Shown here piece after piece: positions 1 to 4,632 of a DNA stretch of 5,998 nt. The notes under the pieces were generated by a model that had not been told where the DNA came from, searched no databases, and saw nothing but the letters and a program-made list of their open reading frames with translations. Source of the DNA: an uncultured Chthoniobacterales bacterium (GTDB lineage Bacteria > Verrucomicrobiota > Verrucomicrobiia > Chthoniobacterales > UBA10450); the NCBI GenBank assembly GCA_955652155.1, contig CATPAT010000073.1:1-5998 (forward strand), given 5' to 3'. The position numbers and the translations under genes are program-made. How positions within the stretch are numbered: position 1 is the first letter of the stretch; each line of letters starts with the position of its first letter.

Positions 1-162
1 CAGCAAGTCGCATAAAATAACTTCCGGCCGGTTCCGGAGAGCGAGTTCCACTCCGGAATCGCCATCTGCGGCCTCAAAGACTTTCCAATCTGCCCGCGCG
101 AACAACTTGGCAATGGTCCGGCGGCCATCCTCGTCATCCTCAATGATCAATACGCTTGGCAT
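1..162 (-). CDS. Response regulator receiver domain, 3' part cut by window edge
   Basis: This is the N-terminal 54 residues of a CheY-like receiver, the phosphate-accepting half of a two-component system. The start reads MPSVLIIEDDEDGRRTIAKL: a hydrophobic first strand followed by the acidic pocket E8-D9-D10. Strand 3 ends in VILCDLL, which puts the phospho-acceptor aspartate at D52. The ATG at 160-162 has a modest ribosome-binding sequence (AGGA) about nine bases ahead on the minus strand and matches the usual family start. The protein continues past base 1, so an output domain cannot be excluded. It is divergent from the ORF6N gene. The receiver fold is clear from sequence; partner kinase and output are unknown. 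Confidence 0.9.
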   Translation of the reverse strand, partial: MPSVLIIEDDEDGRRTIAKLFARADWKVFEAADGDSGVELALRNRPEVILCDLL

Positions 163-541
163 TAGTCTGATCCTAGATACAGGATTCTTGATACTGGATG
201 GGAGATGGAGGTCACTTTATCTGATCTACATAGAGCTCGCTGCCCGACCATCCGAGATAAATAATCCGGCCAATTACCGTCTAACAATTAACGATTAACC
301 AATAACCGCGAAGACCCACTTCGCTGCCTTCGGCGCTATCTCGCGACGCATCCTCCCAAACTAACTCAGAACGCTAATGAACGGCGAGAAAATACGGGCG
401 CGGTTCGCAGGGCGCGAACTCTACGGCGGGAGGCCGTGATCCTTGTGAATCGGCCTAGGGAAGCCGGCGACTCGGTTTTGGTAAAAACCGAGCTTTCAGC
501 TTTTGTCTTTAAATTCCCCTCGCTTAGCTTCTTCCCCCTTA
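163..541. other. Divergent intergenic region with repeats
   Basis: This 379-base spacer lies between the minus-strand receiver gene and the plus-strand ORF6N gene, and I see no gene in it. It holds an AT-rich run built on the AACCAATAACC theme (about 270-307), which recurs elsewhere in the window. A small hairpin follows (GCGAAG and CTTCGC around ACCCA, 308-324), then the structured repeat at 403-489, then a CTTTCAGC-type run at 491-515. Promoters for both flanking genes should lie here, but no convincing -35/-10 pair stands out. Short open frames inside are not protein-like. Confidence 0.6.
403..489 (+). repeat. Structured interspersed repeat, copy 1
   Basis: This is an 87-base element with an inverted, diverged copy at 2960-3047. 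Aligned by eye, 77 of 89 columns are identical. It opens with a hairpin (GTTCGC and GCGAAC around AGGGC, 403-419). A conserved core, GAATCGGCCTAGGGAAGCCG, contains a weaker CGGC/GCCG pairing. It closes with a 9-pair hairpin (CTCGGTTTT and AAAACCGAG around GGTA) that extends to 492. A CTTTCAGCTTTT stretch follows, as CAGCTTTT-type sequence follows the other copy. The terminal hairpins survive in both copies although the loops differ, which suggests the folded form matters. The family is not recognised; it could be a REP-like or MITE-like element or a non-coding RNA. It lies 50 bases upstream of the ORF6N gene. Confidence 0.75.
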
Positions 542-1084
542 ATGCCGCCCCAGGACAGACTCAGCATTTACCAACTTGGTCAACTCATTTACGAAATTCG
601 CGGTCAACGCGTAATGTTCGATTCCGATCTTGCTTCGATCTATGGCGTTGAAACAAAGGCGCTGAATCGCGCAGTGAAACGCAATCGGTATCGCTTTCCG
701 AAAGATTTCATGTTTCAACTGTCCGAGGACGAATGGAAGAACTTGAAGTGCCAAATTGGCACCTCAAGTTTAGGCCACGGAGGCCGTCGCAGCCGACCGT
801 ATGTTTTCACTGAGCATGGTGCGATCATGGCTGCAAATGTCCTCAACAGCGCACGGGCGGTACAGATGAGTGTTTTCGTCGTGCGTGCGTTTCTGAAGAT
901 GCGAGCGTTGCTGGGCGACAAACGCGATCTTGCTCAAAAACTCGCCTCCCTCGAGAAAGAACTGAAGAAACGGTTGGACGTTCACGAAGCTGTGATCGTG
1001 ACAATCTTGCAACGTGTGATGGATATTATCGATCCGCCGGCGTTACCGACACCCAAGAAACCGCGGATCGGATTTCAATCCTGA
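542..1084 (+). CDS. ORF6N-domain DNA-binding protein
   Basis: This 180-residue protein has an N-terminal ORF6N domain (about residues 10-105), a probable DNA-binding module first known from phage antirepressor and Bro/KilA-N-type proteins and also common as stand-alone chromosomal genes. Family signatures are IYEIRGQRVMFDSDLASIYG (16-35), the stretch ETKALNRAVKRN then RFPKDFMFQL (37-60), and RPYVFTEHGAIMAANVL (85-101). A charged helix at about 124-145 probably forms a coiled coil for self-association, and the tail is proline- and lysine-rich. The ATG at 542 is preferred because the domain begins soon after it. A TTG at 503 would add 13 residues read from the CTTTCAGC-type repeat. No strong ribosome-binding site is visible. 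The DUF6557-like gene follows closely. Family assignment is firm, but the biological role (phage-derived regulator or anti-phage component) is not known. Confidence 0.9.
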   Translation: MPPQDRLSIYQLGQLIYEIRGQRVMFDSDLASIYGVETKALNRAVKRNRYRFPKDFMFQLSEDEWKNLKCQIGTSSLGHGGRRSRPYVFTEHGAIMAANVLNSARAVQMSVFVVRAFLKMRALLGDKRDLAQKLASLEKELKKRLDVHEAVIVTILQRVMDIIDPPALPTPKKPRIGFQS

Positions 1085-1122
1085 CTATTAGCCAGCCCAC
1101 GGATGATGTGGAATCATTTCCA

Positions 1123-1557
1123 ATGGCCATTCTGCATGATCTCGTGCGCAAAGTTGAAATGGCCGAAGTTGTTGAAGGAATTGCCCGTTTTTACGACCAG
1201 CGCGAAACGCCATGGTTACCTGACGCTGTTAGCGATGTCCTCATACAATTGCGGAGACTGACGCCAGATCCTGCCGGTTCGCAGTACGAACTGCACATCG
1301 AGCTGACGCCGCCTATCGATCCTGACGATCAGCCGTTTTGGGACGTGAGCTGCACGAAACGGGGTGATCCGGAGCGCTACGGCCTGGACTTAGAGCCTTG
1401 GGAAAAATGGCTTGCCATTCGCGTACCCGACTCACTTCTCGAAAAAATGACTTCAGCTGAGATTGTCGCGCATTGTGTCTGGGAGATGACCTTCTACGGT
1501 TTCACGCAGGAAAAAATCGCCGAGTTCCGCACCGAATTAGAGCGCAGCGGCCCCTAA
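1123..1557 (+). CDS. DUF6557-like conserved hypothetical protein
   Basis: This 144-residue soluble protein has no signal peptide or membrane segment. Its C-terminal half looks like the DUF6557 family as I remember it: a WDV...YGLDLEPWEKWL block (73-97), then EIVAHCVWEMTFYGF (113-127) and a helix with EKI...EL. The N-terminal 30 residues are helical (DLVRKVEMAEVVEGIARFY), as is usual there. No catalytic residues can be named and the family has no established function. The ATG at 1123 is chosen; GTG at 1108 in the same frame would add five residues. The gene begins 38 bases after the ORF6N stop on the same strand, so the two may be co-transcribed. It ends with tandem stop codons (TAATAA). A triloop hairpin follows 20 bases downstream. 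Confidence 0.8.
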   Translation: MAILHDLVRKVEMAEVVEGIARFYDQRETPWLPDAVSDVLIQLRRLTPDPAGSQYELHIELTPPIDPDDQPFWDVSCTKRGDPERYGLDLEPWEKWLAIRVPDSLLEKMTSAEIVAHCVWEMTFYGFTQEKIAEFRTELERSGP

Positions 1558-1577
1558 TAACTGATAACCATTAACTC

Positions 1578-1620
1578 GGCAGGCGACCTGCCGTCCCATT
1601 AACCGATAACAGATAACAAA
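1578..1620 (+). repeat. Triloop hairpin plus AACCGATAAC repeat
   Basis: A perfect hairpin, GGCAGG-CGA-CCTGCC (1578-1592), is followed after eight bases by AACCGATAACAGATAACAAA (1601-1620). That 20-mer recurs perfectly, in inverted orientation, at 5467-5486, where it again follows a triloop hairpin. The hairpin lies 20 bases after the DUF6557-like stop and might weakly terminate transcription, but no T-run follows, so an intrinsic terminator is not supported. Confidence 0.6.
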
Positions 1621-1650
1621 GAACCGAAACGCTCGTCGTTTCTCCCATTA

Positions 1651-1691
1651 ACAATTGACCGACAACCAATAACCGCACGGGGACACGCGCG
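1651..1691 (+). repeat. 41-base direct repeat, copy 1
   Basis: This is a direct repeat with 2369-2409, 39 of 41 positions identical by eye, sharing GACAACCAATAACCGC and the following CGGGGACACGCGCG. Both copies are followed by CTTTCAGC- or TTTCAGA-like T-rich runs. This copy lies in the leader of the SET-domain gene. The whole spacer 1558-1760 is repeat-derived: AACCAATAAC-type runs, CTTTCAGC runs (1692-1719), then TACTTCTTACTTGTTACTTG-type sequence up to the gene start. I see no other gene in it. Confidence 0.7.
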
Positions 1692-1760
1692 TCTTTCAGC
1701 TTTTGAGCTTTCAGCTTTCGTCGCGTTCTTGCTTCTTCCTTTGTAATTCTTACTTCTTAC

Positions 1761-2249
1761 TTGTTACTTGTGCCACGATCGACAAGAAGTCAGAACCGCC
1801 GACGGCGCGTGCTTGGCGTCGTGGTAAAGAAATCTCCCGTCCACGGCCGCGGCGTTTTTGCGACGAAACCGTTCCGAAAAGCAACACGCATCATTGAATA
1901 CAGCGGCCGACGAATTTTATGGTCGAGCGTTCCGGGAGAATTGGACGATCCGCGGATGTACTATTTTGGGCTCGACGATGGGAAAACAGTGATCGATCCC
2001 GCAGTTGGCGGGAATGAAGCGCAGTGGATCAATCACTCCTGCGAACCGAACTGTGAAGTGCGGGAAAAGCGGGGGCGGATCTTCATTCACGCCTTGAGAA
2101 GTATTAAACCGGGCGAAGAACTCTTTTACGATTACCACCTCGAAGTCGACGACAACGTCCCGCGCACCAAAGAGATCGAACAGGAAGCGCCCTGCCACTG
2201 CGGCTCAAGAATTTGCCGGGGCACTCTGCTTGCGCCCTCAGGGCGCTGA
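1761..2249 (+). CDS. SET-domain protein lysine N-methyltransferase
   Basis: A compact 162-residue SET protein that should transfer a methyl group from S-adenosylmethionine to a lysine side chain. Hallmarks in order: HGRGVFATKPF (28-38) at the cofactor-binding start of the domain, a pre-core segment with YYFGLDDG (67-74), the pseudoknot motif INHSCEPNCE (90-99), and GEELFYDY (118-125) with the usual catalytic-site tyrosine. A post-SET-like cysteine cluster, CHCGSRICRG (145-154), follows; with C94 or C98 it could bind zinc. The basic N-terminus (RSQNRRRR) could contact nucleic acid or acidic partners. The start is uncertain: TTG 1761 and GTG 1770 are both possible and no in-frame ATG precedes the domain. 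Upstream sequence is repeat, with no ribosome-binding site. The substrate is unknown; a nucleoid or ribosomal protein would be a guess. Confidence 0.88.
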   Translation: MLLVPRSTRSQNRRRRVLGVVVKKSPVHGRGVFATKPFRKATRIIEYSGRRILWSSVPGELDDPRMYYFGLDDGKTVIDPAVGGNEAQWINHSCEPNCEVREKRGRIFIHALRSIKPGEELFYDYHLEVDDNVPRTKEIEQEAPCHCGSRICRGTLLAPSGR

Positions 2250-2296
2250 CTTCCCACCGGGGCGTAGGCCCCCTCTGGGCCGGAGGCTGGCCTCCG
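2232..2296 (+). other. Three hairpins at the end of the SET gene
   Basis: Three inverted repeats follow one another. GCGCCC-TCA-GGGCGC (2232-2246) is formed by the last five sense codons and abuts the stop codon. GGGGC-GTAG-GCCCC lies at 2259-2272. CGGAGG-CTGG-CCTCCG lies at 2281-2296. They could slow or end transcription or protect the 3' end of the messenger. None is followed by a run of T, so they are not called as a classical terminator. Confidence 0.5.
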
Positions 2297-2299
2297 ATG

Positions 2300-2341
2300 T
2301 CCGATCTCCTAGCTCCCACCTCCAATCTCCGATCTCCGATC
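2300..2341 (+). repeat. Pyrimidine-rich TCCGATCTCC repeat
   Basis: This is a run of diverged TCCGATCTCC/AGCTCCCACC units. The 19 bases at 2300-2318 match 3580-3598 perfectly in inverted orientation. Similar purine-rich sequence appears at 4347-4394. It is a strand-asymmetric spacer repeat with no coding potential. Confidence 0.6.
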
Positions 2342-2368
2342 GCTGTCCTCCGCCCCCATTAACTAATA

Positions 2369-2409
2369 ACAATTAACCGACAACCAATAACCGCGCGGGG
2401 ACACGCGCG
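2369..2409 (+). repeat. 41-base direct repeat, copy 2
   Basis: This is the second copy of the 1651-1691 repeat, with two mismatches. It is again followed by a T-rich TTTCAG run (2411-2440). It lies between the SET gene and the winged-helix fragment, so each copy is in the leader of a plus-strand coding sequence. Confidence 0.7.
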
Positions 2410-2450
2410 CGTTTCAGATTTCCAGCATTTCAGGTTTTTTGCGTAGCTAA

Positions 2451-2690
2451 CCCGTCACTTTTCACTGGTCACTGGTTGCAACACAAGCGTTCCGCTTTTT
2501 ATCTCGGCTGCTCCCAGAGCAGAAAGGATGGACCTTCATCGCTGGGCGATCTGGCACCACACAAAGCGAATATGCGCGCGCAATGGGTGTAACACCCCGA
2601 ACCGCCCAGCGGCACTTGGGGCATTTTGTAAACCTAGGCTTGCTCAGGCGAGTCGGCCGCGGTCCCGCGACCGAGTATCAGAAGGTATGA
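2451..2690 (+). pseudogene. Winged-helix HTH protein fragment without a usable start
   Basis: The frame is open from after TAA 2448-2450 to TGA 2688-2690 (79 codons). Its last 55 residues or so look like a genuine winged helix-turn-helix: helix QSEYARAMGV, recognition helix PRTAQRHLGHFVNLG, and a wing LLRRVGRGPATEY. This resembles the C-terminal HTH of Fic-family and RecG/Schlafen-associated proteins (RTAQRDL...GILRRVGRG...Y), from memory. No ATG, GTG or TTG occurs in frame before ATG 2583, which is inside the domain. Bases up to 2515 match spacer repeats, including the 16-mer TATCTCGGCTGCTCCC. The likely reading is a gene whose 5' end was replaced by repeat sequence. A CTG or other rare start, or a short standalone regulator, is possible. 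The stop codon overlaps the first half-site of a symmetrical array, so an autoregulatory link is conceivable. Confidence 0.55.
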
Positions 2691-2785
2691 TCGCGACATC
2701 GATCACGACATGGTGTCGCGATCCGCACGTAGAATCTTGGTAAATAGTGAATCGCGACATGAATCGCGACACGGTGTCGCGATTC
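2690..2785 (+). promoter_or_regulatory. Operator-like array of six ATCGCGACA half-sites
   Basis: The half-site ATCGCGACA occurs at 2690, 2702 (one mismatch) and, inverted, at 2714. The set repeats at 2751, 2763 and, inverted, at 2775. Starts are 12 bases apart within each triplet and the triplets are 61 bases apart; 29 of 33 positions agree. The second triplet contains a perfect palindrome: 12-base arms GAATCGCGACAC (2761-2772) and its complement (2774-2785) around one G. This suits a dimeric DNA-binding protein plus an extra monomer site, or a strong hairpin in RNA. It directly follows the winged-helix fragment. The binding protein is not known. Confidence 0.55.
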
Positions 2786-2959
2786 TGTGGTCGACCTGGG
2801 GGCAGCATCGGTGGCCACTACCGAACTTAGGTCAAGTTACACTGGGGCCGGAAGTGCAGAATGGGGTCAGATCTATACATCTCTTATAAAAGCTGAAATC
2901 CTGAAAGACTGAAAAGCTGACAGAAGAAGCTGAGCAGTTGAGATGTTACGCTCCAGCTA
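2786..2959. other. Intergenic repeats, no gene
   Basis: The segment holds GGGGTCAGATCTA (2863-2875), which recurs at 4633-4645. A purine-rich GCTGAAA/CTGAAAG run follows (2890-2925), then two units of the octamer theme, GCTGAGCA and GTTGAGAT (2929-2944). An open frame passes through 2790-2880, but its translation shows no domain and it is probably spurious. Confidence 0.5.
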
Positions 2960-3047
2960 GGTTTTCACCAAAACCCAGTCATCGGCTTCCCTAGGCCGAT
3001 TCGCAAAAAGCTCACGACCTCCCGCCGTAAAGTTCGCGCCTGCGAAC
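2960..3047 (-). repeat. Structured interspersed repeat, copy 2 (inverted)
   Basis: This is the inverted copy of 403-489. Read on the minus strand it starts with GTTCGC-AGGC-GCGAAC (3047-3032), keeps the 20-base core GAATCGGCCTAGGGAAGCCG, and ends with GGTTTT-GGTG-AAAACC (2975-2960). CAGCTTTT-type repeats lie beyond it, as in copy 1. It sits about 80 bases downstream of the stop of the minus-strand response regulator, on the sense strand of that gene. Confidence 0.75.
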
Positions 3048-3082
3048 AGCTAGTGCGCGCATATTGTTCCCAGGATGTAGAC

Positions 3083-3113
3083 TGCCGCAGGGCGGCATCG
3101 CTGAGAGACTCAG
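3083..3113 (-). other. Tandem triloop hairpins after the response regulator
   Basis: There are two perfect hairpins three bases apart: TGCCGC-AGG-GCGGCA (3083-3097) and CTGAG-AGA-CTCAG (3101-3113). They begin 11 bases past the stop of the minus-strand response regulator. They may act as a transcript end or stabiliser, but no T-run follows on the minus strand. Confidence 0.5.
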
Positions 3114-3124
3114 CACCGGCCTTC

Positions 3125-3502
3125 TTAGGCGACGTGTGCTAAAGAGTCGACCAATCCGCGAAGTTCGTGGACGTCAAACGGTTTGGTTATCATCGTGTTC
3201 ACATTGAGTTCGGCGTAGGCACGCCGGTTTTCGTCGGTCAGGTGCGCGGACAAAACAACAATCTTCCCACCAAACTGCGCCGCGCGCAGACGTTGAACTA
3301 ACTCGATTCCGGACACTTTCGGCATTTTGTGATCGATAATGACCACATCAAAAGCCTCGGAATGGTTACTTACCTTGGCCAGCGCCTCGTCGGCGCTAAA
3401 CGCGAGGGTCAGTTTTCGCTCAGAATTACTCAGAGCGAACGCCAGGGCATGCGCGACGCGAAACTCGTCATCAACGCTAAGAATGTTCAACGGTTTTGCC
3501 AC
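3125..3502 (-). CDS. Receiver-only (CheY-like) response regulator
   Basis: This is a 125-residue single-domain response regulator. Numbered from GTG 3502, the acidic pair is D11-D12 (ILSVDDE), the phospho-acceptor is D57 (VVIIDHKMP), the switch serine is S85 (VVLSAH) and the conserved lysine is K107 (ITKPFDVHEL). All five key positions are intact, so it should be phosphorylated by a partner histidine kinase. With no output domain it must act through protein contacts or in a phosphorelay. The GTG at 3500-3502 gives the typical MAKPLNILSVDDE start; a TTG at 3538 would add 12 residues without family resemblance. No strong ribosome-binding site is seen. No kinase lies in the window. It is a different gene from the truncated receiver at the left edge, with clearly different sequence. 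Confidence 0.9.
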   Translation of the reverse strand: MAKPLNILSVDDEFRVAHALAFALSNSERKLTLAFSADEALAKVSNHSEAFDVVIIDHKMPKVSGIELVQRLRAAQFGGKIVVLSAHLTDENRRAYAELNVNTMITKPFDVHELRGLVDSLAHVA

Positions 3503-3670
3503 GCGACTGCATTTTATTCGAGCATCACGTGTGCCCAAACAAGCGGAACCGGGTCGTATCTAAACATCTCTCAGGAAGCTGGGAGCTAGGAGATCGGAGC
3601 TGGGAGAGTTGGTCTTAGAAAAGCTGAATGGAGTGAATGGGATGAGCGACACGGCCGGTACAGCCGCGCC

Positions 3671-3708
3671 GGTAGCGGTCGAGCGCCGCGGGAGCAGCCG
3701 AGATACAA
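3671..3708 (-). repeat. TATCTCGGCTGCTCCC-family repeat, long copy
   Basis: The 38 bases, starting GGTAGCGGTCGAGCGC and ending GCCGAGATACAA, match 4511-4548 in inverted orientation at 35 of 38 positions. Shorter relatives lie at 4389-4407 (19 bases, one mismatch) and at 2500-2515 (16 bases, perfect, opposite orientation). Confidence 0.65.
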
Positions 3709-3731
3709 ACGCGGAAAGCTGACATCGGAAC

Positions 3732-3763
3732 GTTGAGGAGTTGAGCGGTTGAGTTGTTGAGGG
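3732..3763 (+). repeat. GTTGAGNN octamer repeat, four units
   Basis: There are four exact-period units: GTTGAGGA, GTTGAGCG, GTTGAGTT and GTTGAGGG. The first six bases are invariant and the last two differ in every unit. Three units recur at 4675-4698 and two (one imperfect) at 2929-2944. Confidence 0.7.
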
Positions 3764-3940
3764 CGTTTCCGAAAACTGAAAGCGGAAAAGCCGAAACGCT
3801 GGTACCGAGAAACGTCGATGCGCCGCAACGGCGTGGCAAGCATGTGACGGGTGAAGAGGTCCGGTGGCGGACTGCAATAAGCGGGCTGCTTTTGGCAACA
3901 TCCGGCGCGCAGTTCATCATGCGCGGGCCGAGAGTTCACT

Positions 3941-4111
3941 ATGAATGAAAAAGTAATAAACCTGATTGTAACGAAAACAGGGATCACCCAGGAGAACGCC
4001 GAGAAGTCGGTGCTCGTGATGTTTGATTTCCTGAAAACGAAATTGCCGGCGCCGATCACCAGCCAACTGGAACCCTTCCTTACCGGGGGAGTCCTCGCCG
4101 GGAAAAGTTAA
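3941..4111 (+). CDS. Small helical protein, DUF2267-like
   Basis: This 56-residue protein starts at ATG 3941 and ends at TAA 4109. Its sequence is regular and protein-like: MNEKVINLIVTKTGITQENA, then a hydrophobic helix EKSVLVMFDFLKTKLP, then APITSQLEPFLTGG. The order 'helix, TGI-x-x-E-x-A, helix, FLK-x-KLP-x-PI, LL/FLTGG' resembles short DUF2267-type and related helical proteins, but I cannot name the family with certainty. It has no signal peptide and no catalytic residues. GAGAG about seven bases upstream may be a weak ribosome-binding site. The codon pattern and composition differ sharply from the repeats on both sides, which supports a real gene. Confidence 0.65.
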   Translation: MNEKVINLIVTKTGITQENAEKSVLVMFDFLKTKLPAPITSQLEPFLTGGVLAGKS

Positions 4112-4449
4112 CCAGTAGTATCAACGGCACGCTTGCCTGCTCCCGCGCGACAGCGCCTCGGACTGGCAAGGGTGTCCGTCGATCTTAAAGAGTCCCATTC
4201 GGGACTGGAGCTATTTGAACTAATGAAAAGAACCTCATGAACTCGATAATTACTAGCCGCGCAGCATGTCTGGCGGAACTCATTTCCAATCCCAAATCCT
4301 TTTTCAACTGTCCAGATTTGCACGGTGGTTCGGGTTCGCCCGAAGGTGGAGATGGGAGCTGGGAGCGGGCAGCTTGGAGGGCGGAGCTGGGAGCAACCGA
4401 GATACAACGCCCAATGTCAAAGTCAGCGGTCAGACGACAGATTTCTGAT

Positions 4450-4472
4450 GCATCGTAAGCGGCTTATGATGC
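4450..4472 (+). other. Long hairpin with short loop
   Basis: The arms GCATCGTAAG (4450-4459) and CTTATGATGC (4463-4472) pair over ten positions with one G-U wobble around the loop CGG. It is the longest arm pair in this spacer. No T-run follows. Its role is unknown. Confidence 0.5.
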
Positions 4473-4510
4473 GACCCCCACCGCAGCTATTTGTTAATCG
4501 TTAGTGGTAA

Positions 4511-4548
4511 TTGTATCTCGGCAGCCCCCGCTGCGCTCGACCGCTACC
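4511..4548 (+). repeat. TATCTCGG-family repeat, inverted partner
   Basis: This is the inverted partner of 3671-3708, 35 of 38 positions identical. It starts TTGTATCTCGG and contains GCGCTCGACCGCTACC. It is preceded by an AT-rich TTGTTAATCGTTAGTGG run (about 4491-4507) that is the reverse of the AACCAATAAC theme. Confidence 0.65.
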
Positions 4549-4632
4549 TTCCGCGCGGTCCGGCGGCTGCCGGATCGCTCGCCCCAGTCGGTCCATTCGC
4601 GAAGCGCAAGACGAAGCCCGGAAAGAGCAGAC

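Larger units (their letters stand above)
3539..3940. other. Intergenic region of stacked repeats
   Basis: This is about 400 bases without a supported gene. It contains TCGTATCTAAACA (3554-3566, also at 5429-5441) and a purine-rich run (3576-3608) inverted relative to 2300-2318. A 38-base repeat lies at 3671-3708, GTTGAGNN octamers at 3732-3763, and a CTGAAAGCGGAAAAG run at about 3775-3796. Three overlapping minus-strand frames cross it, but their translations follow the repeats (for example YLGCSR from TATCTCGGCTGCTCCCG). The leaders of the response regulator (minus) and of the 56-residue protein (plus) must lie here. Confidence 0.6.

Noticed and set aside
403..489. Cobalamin, TPP, molybdenum-cofactor or cyclic-di-GMP riboswitch
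   Set aside because: Compared from memory with the conserved cores of these classes; the characteristic boxes are absent, and the second copy lies in a 3' position.
471..492. Terminator from the 9-pair hairpin followed by CTTTCAGCTTTT
   Set aside because: The T-rich stretch is broken and part of a dispersed repeat, and no plus-strand gene lies upstream to terminate.
503..541. TTG-initiated extension of the ORF6N protein
   Set aside because: The extra 13 codons come from the CTTTCAGC-type repeat; the ATG at 542 fits the domain boundary.
1578..1592. Intrinsic terminator after the DUF6557-like gene
   Set aside because: Good stem, but the following bases GTCCCATT are not a T-run.
2528..2743. 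Plus-strand ATG frame of 71 codons
   Set aside because: Shadow of the winged-helix frame, which is one base out of register and shows a real domain.
2690..2785. CRISPR array
   Set aside because: Units are palindromic, only two 33-base copies exist, and spacing inside them is 12 bases; no cas gene is present.
3560..4059. Overlapping minus-strand open frames of 101-157 codons
   Set aside because: They run through GTTGAGNN, GGAG and TATCTCGG repeats; peptides such as YLGCSR are repeat translations. They also cover the leader and start of the 56-residue plus-strand gene. No domain is visible.
4108..4407. Minus-strand frame of 99 codons
   Set aside because: Begins in a copy of the TATCTCGG repeat (YLGCSQL) and crosses two hairpins; composition is not protein-like.
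4237..4458. Plus-strand frame beginning MNSIITSRAACLAELISNPK
   Set aside because: The first 30 residues look plausible, but the rest is translation of GGGAGCTGGGAG repeats. No family is recognised; at most it is a remnant.
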